Shown: positions 19,671-29,235 of the stretch, piece after piece
Layout of the letters: each line of letters begins with the position of its first letter
Numbering within the stretch: position 1 is the first letter of the stretch
Assembly: GCF_036946125.1 (NCBI RefSeq)
Contig: NZ_JAQIJT010000001.1
Coordinates: forward strand, 1 to 64,000
DNA from: Sphingomonas adhaesiva
Lineage (GTDB): Bacteria > Pseudomonadota > Alphaproteobacteria > Sphingomonadales > Sphingomonadaceae
DNA: 64,000 bases
Direction: 5' to 3'
Translations under genes and position numbers: made by a program
The notes under the pieces: generated by a model
What the model was told of the DNA's origin: nothing
The model's database searches: none
What the model saw: only the letters and a program-made list of their open reading frames with translations

Positions 19671-20582
19671 ATGTCCGGCCATCGACACGACCACGCCCAC
19701 AGCCTTGCCGACGACCTGACCGTCATGACGGCGATGATGGAACGACGCCGCGCGCTCAAGTGGTTCGCCGGGGCGGGAACCGCCGCGCTGGTGGCCGGAT
19801 GCGGCGGCAGCGAGGCGTCGACCGGCACGTCGAGCGCCGCCACCGCGACGACGACGACGACGACGACCGCGACGCCCACCCCTACGCCCACGCCGACGGC
19901 CACGACCACCGGCACGAGCGCCACCGCCTGCGTCGCCGACCCGGCCGAAACCGCCGGCCCCTATCCGGGCGACGGCACCAACAGCGCATCGGGATCGACG
20001 TCCAACATCCTGACCGTGGACGGCGTGGTGCGCCGCGACATCCGCGCGAGCTTCATCTCCTCCACGACGGTCGCGACCGGCGTGCAGCTCACGATCACGC
20101 TGACGCTGGTGAACGTGAACAGCAGCTGCGCACCGCTGGCGGGCTATGCCATCTATCTGTGGCATTGCGACCGGCAGGGCCGATACTCGCTCTACACCGC
20201 GGCGGCGGAGAGCTATCTGCGCGGTGTGCAGGTCAGCGATGCCAACGGGCAGGTCACCTTCACCACCATCTTTCCCGGCTGCTACGACGGTCGCTGGCCG
20301 CATATGCACTTCGAGGTGTTCTCCAGCCTCTCGAACGCGCTGAGCGGGCGCTATTCGATCCTGACCTCGCAGCTCGCCCTGCCCGCCGCGGTCTCCTCGG
20401 CGGTCTACGCCGACACCACCACCTACCCATCGAGCGCCAATGCGCTGGCGCGCGTCTCGCTGTCGAGCGACGGGGTCTTCGGCGACAACACCTCGGCCCA
20501 GGTCGCGCAGCAGACGCCGACGTTCAGCGGCAGCGTCGCGGCGGGCTATACCGCGGCGGCCATCATCGGCATCGCCCGCTGA
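19671..20582 (+). CDS. intradiol-dioxygenase-like lipoprotein
   Basis: A 303-residue exported protein. Its N-terminus carries RRR, a hydrophobic stretch and the lipobox-like LVAGC, then a low-complexity Thr/Pro linker. The C-terminal domain has intradiol dioxygenase signatures: YLWHCDRQGRYSLY with the first tyrosine ligand, and FPGCYDGRWPHMHFEV with the second tyrosine and the HxH pair. All four iron ligands appear present. Cytoplasmic relatives cleave catechols; the function of exported lipoprotein versions is poorly known. It follows the two-component system by about 90 bp. Substrate unknown. Confidence 0.8.
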   Translation: MSGHRHDHAHSLADDLTVMTAMMERRRALKWFAGAGTAALVAGCGGSEASTGTSSAATATTTTTTTATPTPTPTPTATTTGTSATACVADPAETAGPYPGDGTNSASGSTSNILTVDGVVRRDIRASFISSTTVATGVQLTITLTLVNVNSSCAPLAGYAIYLWHCDRQGRYSLYTAAAESYLRGVQVSDANGQVTFTTIFPGCYDGRWPHMHFEVFSSLSNALSGRYSILTSQLALPAAVSSAVYADTTTYPSSANALARVSLSSDGVFGDNTSAQVAQQTPTFSGSVAAGYTAAAIIGIAR

Positions 20583-20617
20583 CGCCGCCGCCTGTCCCGC
20601 CACGAACGAGAACGACC

Positions 20618-20893
20618 GTGCCCGTCGACCCGATCGACATGACGGACGCGCTCCAGACGGTGCATCGGCTGGATCGCGAGCTCCGCCGCGTCCGTCGCTT
20701 CGCCACCATGCTGCACGACCGGCGGTCGATCGTCGATCTGACCGCGTACGAACGCGAGCTCGAAGCGCAGCTGGCGCGAACCGCGTCCGGCACCGACGTG
20801 CTGCACCGCGCGCTTCGGCCCGTCGTCGACGGTCGCGCCGCCGGGCGGCAGCCTCCCCACAGCGCCGCAGCGATCGGACGATCCGCCGCCTGA
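20618..20893 (+). CDS. small hypothetical protein, 91 aa
   Basis: A 91-residue frame from GTG 20618 (or ATG 20639). The N-terminal half looks helical and charged (ALQTVHRLDRELRRVRRF), and the C-terminal tail is rich in Ala, Gly and Pro. I recognise no family. It lies in line with the upstream lipoprotein gene. The start and even coding status are uncertain because nearby GC-rich frames are also open. Confidence 0.4.
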   Translation: MPVDPIDMTDALQTVHRLDRELRRVRRFATMLHDRRSIVDLTAYERELEAQLARTASGTDVLHRALRPVVDGRAAGRQPPHSAAAIGRSAA

Positions 20894-20935
20894 CGGACGT
20901 GACACGCGCCCTGAACACGCTCTAGGGGCGGCGCC

Positions 20936-21256
20936 ATGGCGAAATCACAGAGCAGCAGCGGCACCGTCCTGGTCGATGGCACCACCTATCACTGGCAGCT
21001 GGAGCGCGAGCCGCATCAGTCCGATGACGAGGGGTGGAAGGGCATGACGGTCTCCCTCATCGAGGACGATGCCCAGCGCGCGGCATGGGTGGAATTCCCG
21101 CCGCCCAAGCGGCTGCTGAAGGGCCTGCCGCGCGGCCGTCTGCCGCTCGACGATGCGACCATGACGCGCTGCGTGCGCGCCGCGCTGGCGGCCGGATGGG
21201 AACCGATGTCGCGCGGAAAGCCGGTGGTGTTCATGGTCGATTCCGACGGCAATTGA
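20936..21256 (+). CDS. conserved hypothetical protein, 106 aa
   Basis: A 106-residue soluble protein (MAKSQSSSGTVLVDGTTYHW...) with a GGGGCGG-type ribosome site before the ATG. The mixed alpha/beta pattern, with TVLVDGTTYHWQLER and VSLIEDD strands and a C-terminal VVFMVDSDGN, suggests a small beta-sheet domain. I recognise no named family. It precedes rlmJ by 31 bp on the same strand and may be co-transcribed with it. Confidence 0.65.
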   Translation: MAKSQSSSGTVLVDGTTYHWQLEREPHQSDDEGWKGMTVSLIEDDAQRAAWVEFPPPKRLLKGLPRGRLPLDDATMTRCVRAALAAGWEPMSRGKPVVFMVDSDGN

Positions 21257-21287
21257 GCGGGACCGACGTGGCAGGATACGAGGCGCC

Positions 21288-22118
21288 GTGAACTATCGCC
21301 ATTCATTCCACGCCGGCAACAGCGCCGACGTGGTCAAGCACAGCCTGCTGATCCGCCTGGTGCAGGCGTTGCAGCAGAAACCGGGCGCGCTGACCCTGAT
21401 CGATACCCATGCCGGCTGCGGGCGTTACGATCTGGACGGCGACGATGCGCACCGCACCGGCGAGGCGATGCTGGGCGTGTGGCGCGTGTTCGACGACACC
21501 GACCCGCTGCTGGACGACTATCGCGCCGCGATCCGGGCCGTGAACGCCGGTCCCGCGCCGCGCATCTATCCCGGCTCCCCGCGGATCCTGTCGCAGCTTC
21601 TGCGCCCGCAGGATGCGCTGATCCTGAACGAGAAGCATCCCGAGGATGTCCGCACCCTGCGCGGCGTGATGCGCGACACCCCGGCCGCGGTGCATCAGCG
21701 CGACGCGTACGAATTGTGGCTGGCGATGGTGCCGCCGCGCACCGCGCGCGGCGTGGTGGTGGTCGACCCGCCCTATGAACAGACCGACGAGCGCGAACGG
21801 ATCACCGCCACCCTCGCCGCCGCCCACCGCAAATGGGCGCACGGCGTGACGGTCGTCTGGTACCCGCTGAAGGACCGCGCCACGCATGCGCGGTGGAAGG
21901 AGCGACTGGGCCGGCTCGGCATCCCCAAGCTGCTGACGATCGAGCATTGGCTGTACGACGACGATCAGCCCGGCCAGTACAACGGTGCCGGGCTCTTCGT
22001 CGTCAATCCGACCTATGCCTTCACCCAGGCGCTGCCGCCGCTGCTGGCATCGCTGCGCGCGGTGCTCGCGCCCGAGGGGCATCGCGGCGAGCTGCTGGCG
22101 AACTGGCTGGGCGGCTGA
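21288..22118 (+). CDS. rlmJ: 23S rRNA (adenine(2030)-N6)-methyltransferase
   Basis: A 276-residue Rossmann methyltransferase of the RlmJ (formerly YhiR/ComJ) family. Hallmarks are the N-terminal MNYRHSFHAGNSADVVKHSLL and the catalytic DPPY motif in VVVDPPYEQTDE. LIDTHAGCGRYDL forms the SAM site. It methylates A2030 of 23S rRNA during ribosome assembly. Length and start agree with the family. Confidence 0.95.
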   Translation: MNYRHSFHAGNSADVVKHSLLIRLVQALQQKPGALTLIDTHAGCGRYDLDGDDAHRTGEAMLGVWRVFDDTDPLLDDYRAAIRAVNAGPAPRIYPGSPRILSQLLRPQDALILNEKHPEDVRTLRGVMRDTPAAVHQRDAYELWLAMVPPRTARGVVVVDPPYEQTDERERITATLAAAHRKWAHGVTVVWYPLKDRATHARWKERLGRLGIPKLLTIEHWLYDDDQPGQYNGAGLFVVNPTYAFTQALPPLLASLRAVLAPEGHRGELLANWLGG

Positions 22119-22203
22119 CCCGCAAGACGGGGGCGGGCAACGATCGTCGTCGCGGCGCCTCGTGCGGCTGGCGGTAGCGGCGGCGAAGCGCGTATGGAGG
22201 GGC

Positions 22204-23724
22204 ATGACCACCGATCGACGCATATCCCGCCTCGTCATCCTGGGCGGCGGCACCGCGGGCTGGATGACCGCCGCCGCGCTGTCGCGCAGCCTGGGGCGAA
22301 CGGTCGCGATCACGCTGCTGGAATCCGACGAGATCGGGACCGTGGGCGTCGGCGAGGCGACGATTCCGACCATCCACTGGTTCAACGAGCTGATCGGGCT
22401 GGATGAAGGCGAATTCCTGCGCGAGACGAAGGCGACGTTCAAGCTGGGGATCGAGTTCGTCGACTGGACGCACCCGGGTCATCGCTACTTCCACCCCTTC
22501 GGCCAATATGGCGCGCCGCTGCCCGGCGTCGCCTTCCACCATCGCTGGCTGAAGGCGCAGGCGGAGGGCAGCGACGTGCCGCTGTCCGCGCTGTCGCTCG
22601 CCGCGCAGCTGGCGGCGCAGGGGCGCTTCGCGAAGCCGGTGGGTGACGCGCGCTCGATCCTGTCGACGCTCGGCTACGCCTATCACTTCGACGCCGGGCT
22701 GTATGCGCGCTACCTGCGCCGCATCGCTGAGGCGAACGGCGTGGTCCGGGTCGAGGGGCGGCTGCGCGACGTCGAGCGGGACGGGGCGAGCGGCCACGTC
22801 GTCGCGCTGACGACGGAGCGCGGCGAGCGGCTGGACGGCGACCTGTTCGTCGACTGCTCGGGCTTCCGCGCGCTGCTGATCGACGGCGCGATGGGCGAGC
22901 GGCTGGAGGACTGGTCGCGCTGGCTGCCGTGCGACCGCGCCGTCGCGGTGCCGTGCGCGCGCGTCGCGGCGACGACGCCCTATACCCGCTCGACCGCGCG
23001 CGCCGCGGGCTGGCAGTGGCGCATCCCGCTCCAGCACCGCACCGGCAACGGCTATGTCTATTCCAGCGCGCATCTGAGCGAGGACGAGGCGACCGCGACG
23101 CTGCTCGCCCATCTGGACGGCGAGCCGCTCGCGGCGCCGCGCACCTTGCGCTTCACCGCCGGCACCCGGCGGCAGCCGTGGCGCGGCAACGTGGTCGCGA
23201 TCGGGCTGTCGTCCGGGTTCCTCGAACCGCTGGAATCGACCAGCATCCACCTGATCCAGAGCGGCATCACGAAGCTGCTGACGCTCTTCCCCGACCGCGA
23301 CATCGACCCCGCGCTGGCGGATCGGTTCAACCAGCTGTTCGGGCGCGACATGGACGGGATCAAGGATTTCCTGATCCTCCATTACCACGCCACCAGCGGA
23401 CGCGACGATCCGCTGTGGCGGCATTGCCGCACGATGCCGCTGCCCGACACGCTGCTGGCGCGCGAGGAACAATATCGCCGCTCCGGCCGGCTGATCCTCG
23501 ACGGCGACGAGCTGTTCCGCGAGGCGAGCTGGCTTGCGGTCCTCAACGGTCAGGGCATCACCGCGCGCGGCCACAACCCGCTCGCCGATGTGCTGGATGC
23601 CGATACCAACCGCGCGCAGGTGACGCAGATCGCACAGGTCATCGCGCGCGCCGCGCCGACGCTGCCGTTGCACGACGACGCGCTGGCGTCGCTGATCGGG
23701 GCGCCGATGATCGGCGCGGCGTGA
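22204..23724 (+). CDS. tryptophan halogenase family flavoprotein
   Basis: A 506-residue FADH2-dependent halogenase-family protein. The FAD site is LGGGTAGWM at 13-21, the catalytic-type lysine is K76 in RETKATF, and the family motif WxWxIP is at 270-275 (WQWRIP). GLSSGFLEPLESTS carries the second active-site glutamate region. True members chlorinate tryptophan or other indoles. Many sphingomonad, Caulobacter and Xanthomonas copies occur beside TonB receptors and sugar hydrolases and have no known substrate. The downstream 2OG-oxygenase-like gene begins on the GTG that overlaps its stop. Confidence 0.9.
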   Translation: MTTDRRISRLVILGGGTAGWMTAAALSRSLGRTVAITLLESDEIGTVGVGEATIPTIHWFNELIGLDEGEFLRETKATFKLGIEFVDWTHPGHRYFHPFGQYGAPLPGVAFHHRWLKAQAEGSDVPLSALSLAAQLAAQGRFAKPVGDARSILSTLGYAYHFDAGLYARYLRRIAEANGVVRVEGRLRDVERDGASGHVVALTTERGERLDGDLFVDCSGFRALLIDGAMGERLEDWSRWLPCDRAVAVPCARVAATTPYTRSTARAAGWQWRIPLQHRTGNGYVYSSAHLSEDEATATLLAHLDGEPLAAPRTLRFTAGTRRQPWRGNVVAIGLSSGFLEPLESTSIHLIQSGITKLLTLFPDRDIDPALADRFNQLFGRDMDGIKDFLILHYHATSGRDDPLWRHCRTMPLPDTLLAREEQYRRSGRLILDGDELFREASWLAVLNGQGITARGHNPLADVLDADTNRAQVTQIAQVIARAAPTLPLHDDALASLIGAPMIGAA

Positions 23725-24392
23725 CGCCGCCCGACATCGTCGCGCGGCGCATCGGTGCGGAGGCGCAGCCGATCGCGATCGTCGACGGCTTCCACCCCGA
23801 TCCGGCGGCGCTGCGTGCCGCGGCGCTGGTCGCGCGGTTCGAACCCGGGCGGCATCATTACCCGGGGCTACGCGCCGCGCTGCCGCCCGGTTACTTCGCC
23901 GCGGTGCGCCCCGCGCTGACCGCAGTGCTGGCCGGCGTGTTCGACCAGCGCGGCGGGGTGTCGCTGCTCGACGCCAGCTTCTCGATCGTCACCACGCCCC
24001 CGGCGCGATTGAGCGTGACGCAGCGGCTGCCGCATGTCGACGCCACCGATCCGCGCCGCATCGCGCTGGTCCATTATCTGGGCGCAGGCGACGGCACCGC
24101 CTTCTTCCGCCACCGCGCGACCGGGTTCGAAACCGTCGATCGGGGACGCGCCGCCGGCTATCTGGACATGCTCAACGCCGAATTGCGCCGCGACGGTGCG
24201 CCCCCCGCCGCCTATGTCGCCGATTCGACGCCGCTGTTCGAGCGCACCGCCCTCGTCGAGGCGCGCCCCAACCGCGCGGTCATCTATCGCAGCGCCCTCC
24301 TCCACAGCGGCGCGATCCAGCCCGACGCGGTGTTGAGCCCCGATCCGGCGGACGGGCGGCTGACGATCACGGCCTTCCTGTCGCTGACGTGA
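23721..24392 (+). CDS. 2OG-Fe(II) oxygenase-like protein (DUF6445-like)
   Basis: A 223-residue protein starting at GTG 23721, overlapping the halogenase stop by 4 nt. It shows a possible iron triad: HxD in LPHVDATDP, a distal histidine in RSALLHSGAI, and an arginine in GRLTITAFLS for 2-oxoglutarate. This layout fits small prolyl-hydroxylase-like oxygenases. Such proteins are often encoded beside tryptophan-halogenase-like genes in TonB-receptor loci. It converges on the debranching-like gene 15 bp away. The exact reaction is unknown. Confidence 0.68.
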   Translation: MTPPDIVARRIGAEAQPIAIVDGFHPDPAALRAAALVARFEPGRHHYPGLRAALPPGYFAAVRPALTAVLAGVFDQRGGVSLLDASFSIVTTPPARLSVTQRLPHVDATDPRRIALVHYLGAGDGTAFFRHRATGFETVDRGRAAGYLDMLNAELRRDGAPPAAYVADSTPLFERTALVEARPNRAVIYRSALLHSGAIQPDAVLSPDPADGRLTITAFLSLT

Positions 24393-24407
24393 CGCCCCGC
24401 CCCGCCG

Positions 24408-26457
24408 TCACTTCGGCGGCTGCACCGCGAGATACACCGTGCTCCACAATTGCGCGGCATTCGATTCGTCGACGTCCTGCTTGCCCGCGCCGAACGCGAC
24501 CACCCGGTAGCGCCCGCCCTCATAGGCCCAGGACCACAGTTCGGAGCTCTGCGTCGCGCGCGTCGCCTGGATCGCGCGCCACAGCGTCGCCTGCGCGCGC
24601 GTCAGCACCGCGCGCGTCGACGCCGGCAGGTCGCGCCGCGCCAGCTGCCGCTCCAGCCCGGCGGCGAACAGCGCCTGCTGCCACGACCACACCACCGCGC
24701 CGTGATAGGCAGCGGGGGTGAAGCGGCCCTGCGCGGTCGCATCCGCCTGCGCCGCATTGGCGACCAGCATGCCGATGTCGGTCATCAGCCCCGCCGGGAA
24801 CGGCCGCATCGCCGCGGTGACATAGGTTTCCAGCTCCGCGGGCGACGGATCGGCGAACATCAGCGCGAACCCCTCGTCCGAATTGACGATCGGCACCGCC
24901 TTCCCCCGCTCGTCGAGCGACAGCGCATGGAAGGTGAGCGGCGCGTTCCCGAGCGACGCGAGCGCCGGTTCCGCGGGGATGTTCAGCGCGCGCGCATAGT
25001 CGCGCACCCCGCGCGCTCGCCTGCGCGGCGGGGATGTCGACGCGGAACAACGCCGGCGCGCGCTCCCGCCACACCGCCGCCGTCGCCGCCGCCTGCGTCA
25101 GCGCGGCGCGGTCCTGCGGCGTCAGATAGGCGTCGAGCAGCCCCGCGCGCAGCATCCGCGCCGCCGCGTCGAGCGCCGCCGGCACGAACACGGCATTGAC
25201 GTCATAGGCATAGCGCCCGCGCCCCAGCCCCTCCTCGCTGTCGCGCCACTGGCCGGTCAGGCGACCGGGCTTCAGCGCGATCAGCCGCTCGACCGCGGGC
25301 CCCTGCGCGAACGGCCGCGCGGTCGAGAGGACGTAGCGCAGGTTGCGCACCAGCGCCCTGCCGGCGGGCTCGACCGTGCCGGGCACGCCCTCGCTGCGCA
25401 TCGGGCGCGCCAGGAAACGGCGCGCCGCGGCGCGGTCGGCATGGTCGAGCAGATAGGCGGCGGCGACCGGCGCCAGCATATAGTCGTCGTCGACCATCGC
25501 ATAATCGAGCACCGCGGCATCGCCGCTGCCGCCGTGCTGACGCCGGTCGACCACCGCGAACTCGCCGATGCCCTCCTCGTGCGCGACGTCGCCGCGCGCG
25601 TCGAGCCGCGCGAGCACCGATCCCAGCCCCGCCTCGACCGCGCCCGGCTGCAACACCGGCATCAGCAGCCGCACCGACATCAGCGTGTCGCGCCCGAAAT
25701 AGGTCTGGAACCGCCACGACCCCGCCAGGAACTTCTCGCGGTAGCTGAGGAAATGCAGCGCCTCGCGCGCCACGGGGTCGTTCGCGGCGCGCATATTCAA
25801 CAGATCGCGCGTCGCCAGCCCGGTCAGCGGCGTCTCGCCCGTCGCCGCGGTGATGCGCAGCCGGATACGTCCGTCGCGGCCGGCGCGGATGGTGGTGCCC
25901 GCGACGCTGCCGTCCAGCACCTCCATCCTCAGGAAATAGCCCGGCGCACCGTCCAGCCGGCGGCGATAGGCGGTGATGGCGTTGCCCGCGGCGGTCGCCG
26001 TCGCCTCCACCTCGGCCGGGATGCGCCCGACCGACTGGTAATCGCGCAGGAAGCGGATCGAGGACAGCACCGTCTTCGCCAGCGTCAGCCGCGGCGTGTC
26101 GATGCTCGCCTCGGTCACGATGCCGTGGAGCGTGCGCGCGCCCTCCGGCTCGCGCATCGTGACGGCGCGCGGCGCCTGCTCCAGCCGCCACGTCGCGGGG
26201 CGGTCGAGGCGCGCGAACCACTGCCCGGCGCCGCTATTGCCCGCCGGGAACGCGACCAGGATGCGCGGATCGTTGCCGTTGCGCAGCAGCAGGTGCGCCG
26301 CGACCGCGCCGTCGCGCACGAAGGCGTTGATATTCTGCCCCTCGGTCACCTGGTACGCGAGCTCCGGCGCGCGCGCGGGCGCACCCCGCTGCGCTATCGC
26401 CACCCCGGTCGCCGCCACCAGCGCCACGCCCAGCATCATCCGCGCCACGTGCCTCAT
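24408..26457 (-). pseudogene. secreted (alpha/alpha)6 debranching-enzyme-like protein, frameshifted
   Basis: Two frames together encode one protein of about 680 residues. The first, from ATG 26457, has a signal peptide and a beta-rich N-terminal domain. It then enters an (alpha/alpha)6 barrel with YFGRDTLMSVRLLMP and HEEGIGEFAVVDRR, motifs typical of amylo-alpha-1,6-glucosidase/GH15-like proteins. After PAAQA near 25010 the family sequence moves to the next frame (VRDYARALNIPAEP...) and ends at 24408. One base too many in the C4 run 25007-25010 explains the break. It is probably periplasmic, in a locus with a TonB receptor and GH3. A true pseudogene and a sequence error are both possible. Confidence 0.72.
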
Positions 26458-26553
26458 CCCCGCCGTCTCCCTCAACGCAGTCCGTTCAACGAACGGGGGC
26501 GCCGCCACCGTTCCCGGTCGCGACGCCCCCCGCCCTCATCCTAGTCGATCCGC

Positions 26554-29118
26554 TCAGAAGCGGAAGGTCACCGATCCGCCATAGGTCGGGCCGACGATAC
26601 CGCGGGCATAGAAGAAGCCGTCGGTGATTGCCTGCGTCTGCCCCTGGCGCGGATTGCCCTCGGTCAGGCCGACGACGTTGAAGATGTTCTCCGCGTTGAA
26701 GCTGACCTGCAATTGCGGCGTCAGGTTCAGGTTCACGCCCGCGCTGGTCACGCCGTAGCTGGGCAGCGCCACGCCGTTGCCGGCATCGGCGAAGATCCGG
26801 CCGATGCGCTTGTAGCGGCCGAAGATCTCGCCCAGCCCGTTCGGCAGCTGGATCGCCGGGGTGACGGTCCACAGCTGCGCCGGGGTACGCTCCGGACGAT
26901 TGCCCTCGAACCCGGCCTGGTTGGCGCCGTCGATCTGCAGGTTGACGAGCTTGGGATCCTGGAACACGCCCTGGAAATCGACCGAGAAGAACGGCACCGG
27001 CCGCACCAGCACGTCGATCTCGATACCCTTGGTCCGCAGGTCGGCGTTGATGTTCTGCTGCTGCGTCGGGTTCAGCGGGTTGGCGAAATTGTAGCTCTGA
27101 TTGTCGAAGTTGGTCCGGAACGCCGTGACCGAGCCGCTGATGATGCGCGCATACTGATAGCGCACGCCCGCTTCGTACAGCTTGATCGTGGTGATCGGGT
27201 CGATGTTGTTGGTCTGGAAGCCATCGGCGTAGCGGGCATAGACCGACAGGCTGGGGGTGATGAGGTAGTTGGCACCGACCGTCCACGCGATCCGGTCCTG
27301 CTTCAGCCGTCCGTCCGCGCCCGTGCGCTGCGCGTTGGCGGGTGCGTACACGCCGTTGAAGGTCGAGCCCACGTCGCGGATCACGCCGCCCTGCGATGCG
27401 GGCACGGGCTGGTTCACCGCCGCACCCTGACCATCGAACGCGGTGGCGGTGTCCTGCTCCCAGCGGATGCCGCCGTCGATGCGCAGGTCGCCGAACGCGA
27501 TCTCGTCGTTGGCGTAGAGCGAGATCGTCTCGTCCTTGCGCTGGCGGATGCCGACGCCCCAGTCGCCGTAGGACACCAGGCCGCTGTCGGTCAGCGAACC
27601 GATGACCCCGTTCGCGCCGTTGAGCGCGACGATGTCGTAGATGTCGCTGTTGTTGCGCACGTCGTTGACGACGCTGGCGGTGGCCGACTGGTTCTGGTCG
27701 CGCTTCACGTTGTAGTACATCGCGCCCACGGTCAGCGAGTTCTTGATCGAACCCGATTCGAACTCCCAGCGGCCGCCCGCGTTGATGCCCAGGTCCTGCC
27801 CGTCGACGCGGTCGTGGTTCAGCGTGGTGCGCTGGAGGAAGCCGTTGCCGTTCAGCCCGTTCAGCACGTCGGTCTGGTTCGAGCCGATGACCTGGCCGGT
27901 GCGGATGTTGCGGATGCCGAAGCGCACCGCGGTCGGGAAGGCGGCCCGGCCCAGCGTCAGCACGTTGTTGATCGGCGAGGCATCGCCCGGGGTCAGGTAG
28001 GTGACCGCGCTGGCGAGGCCCGCGTTGCCGGTGCCCGAGCCGGGGAACAGGCCGTTGAAGTCGTAGAAATAGTCGATGTAGCGACCGTGCGCGAACAGCG
28101 AGACCGATTCCGACAGCGGCAGGTCGAGGTCGAGACGGACCTGATTGTAGAACGAGCGGATGCCGTCACGGTAGCGGAACGGGCGATAGCCGTCCGGCGA
28201 CACGAAGGTCGACACCGGCACGTTGATCGAGCTGAACGCGTCGCCGCCGATATTGTCGCGCTGGATGTCGAAGCCGGTGATGCTGGTCGGCCTGCCGTTC
28301 TCGAAGCGATAGGGCGCCGACGCGTAATAGGCCGTCTCCATGTCGCCGCGGCGACCCGACAGCGTGATCGATCCGCCCGACGGGAAGCGATACTCCAGCG
28401 ACCCCTTGATCCGGTAGCCGGCATAGTCGAACGGGTTGCGGCGCACGCCGGGGCTGCTCTGCACGTAGCCGCCGAAGTTGAACGCCAGATTCTCGGCAAG
28501 CGGTGCCGAATAATAGAAATCGGCGCGCTTCAGGCCGTAGTTCATGCCGGTCAGGCGCACCGCGCCCTCGAACTCCCGGAAGTTCGGGCGCTTGGAGATG
28601 AAGTTGATCGTCGCGCCCGCGCCGTTGACGGTCAGCACGCCCGACGAGCCGCCCTTGACCGCTTCCAGCCGGTCGATCGTCAGATCCTGCTGGAAGAAGA
28701 AGTCGGCACCGCCGCCGCCGTAGAGGATCGGCATGCCGTCCTCCTCGAGCTGGACGAAGCGCTGCCCGCCGCCCTGGAGGCCGCGGACCGAATAGTTGTT
28801 AGACGCCTCACCCGCGGTCGCCTCGACGAAGATGCCGGGGACCAGCTCGAGCATGTCCGCGGTCGAGCGCGGCGCGCGGCGGTCGATATCCTCGCGCGTG
28901 GCGTAGGTGATGTCGGCGGAGGAGGTGATGAGCGGACGGTCGCGCGAGGTCTGGCCGGTGACGACGATGACGTCCTGCGACTCGTCGGTCTGCGCCGACG
29001 GCGCGCTCTGCCCGGCCTGTGCGTCGCTGGAGACGGTCTGCGCGGTGGCCATCGTCGGCAGCAGCGCCGCCCCGGTCAGCAGCAGCGCGCGCGCGCTGAA
29101 GCGGTGGACGATCGACAT
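26554..29118 (-). CDS. TonB-dependent receptor
   Basis: An 854-residue outer-membrane receptor. It has a signal peptide (ALLLTGAALLPTMATAQ), a TonB-box-like DVIVVTGQTSRDRP, a plug with STADMLELVPGIFVEAT and YSVRGLQGGGQRFVQLEEDG, and a barrel ending GPTYGGSVTFRF. The plug and the phrase VKGGSSGVLTVNGAGATINFISKRP resemble receptors for sugars rather than siderophores, though that line is soft. It precedes the debranching-like gene on the same strand and is divergent from the GH3 gene, suggesting an alpha- or beta-glucan ligand. Confidence 0.87.
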   Translation of the reverse strand: MSIVHRFSARALLLTGAALLPTMATAQTVSSDAQAGQSAPSAQTDESQDVIVVTGQTSRDRPLITSSADITYATREDIDRRAPRSTADMLELVPGIFVEATAGEASNNYSVRGLQGGGQRFVQLEEDGMPILYGGGGADFFFQQDLTIDRLEAVKGGSSGVLTVNGAGATINFISKRPNFREFEGAVRLTGMNYGLKRADFYYSAPLAENLAFNFGGYVQSSPGVRRNPFDYAGYRIKGSLEYRFPSGGSITLSGRRGDMETAYYASAPYRFENGRPTSITGFDIQRDNIGGDAFSSINVPVSTFVSPDGYRPFRYRDGIRSFYNQVRLDLDLPLSESVSLFAHGRYIDYFYDFNGLFPGSGTGNAGLASAVTYLTPGDASPINNVLTLGRAAFPTAVRFGIRNIRTGQVIGSNQTDVLNGLNGNGFLQRTTLNHDRVDGQDLGINAGGRWEFESGSIKNSLTVGAMYYNVKRDQNQSATASVVNDVRNNSDIYDIVALNGANGVIGSLTDSGLVSYGDWGVGIRQRKDETISLYANDEIAFGDLRIDGGIRWEQDTATAFDGQGAAVNQPVPASQGGVIRDVGSTFNGVYAPANAQRTGADGRLKQDRIAWTVGANYLITPSLSVYARYADGFQTNNIDPITTIKLYEAGVRYQYARIISGSVTAFRTNFDNQSYNFANPLNPTQQQNINADLRTKGIEIDVLVRPVPFFSVDFQGVFQDPKLVNLQIDGANQAGFEGNRPERTPAQLWTVTPAIQLPNGLGEIFGRYKRIGRIFADAGNGVALPSYGVTSAGVNLNLTPQLQVSFNAENIFNVVGLTEGNPRQGQTQAITDGFFYARGIVGPTYGGSVTFRF

Positions 29119-29235
29119 GGTTCTCTCCCTGTAACCCCACGTCCCCTTCCGGGACGGTATGGCGCGCCGCTAGACCAGCGACGATGGTTATCGCAATATG
29201 CTATTCGGAGGATGCGTGCAGATGGGTAGTCAGGT

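Noticed and set aside
19848..19900. ACG microsatellite as a phase-variation tract
   Set aside because: It is a trinucleotide repeat in a low-complexity linker, so length changes stay in frame and would not switch the gene.
26713..29229. An 838-residue plus-strand frame opposite the second TonB receptor
   Set aside because: Same reason: antisense of a well-supported receptor in GC-rich DNA.
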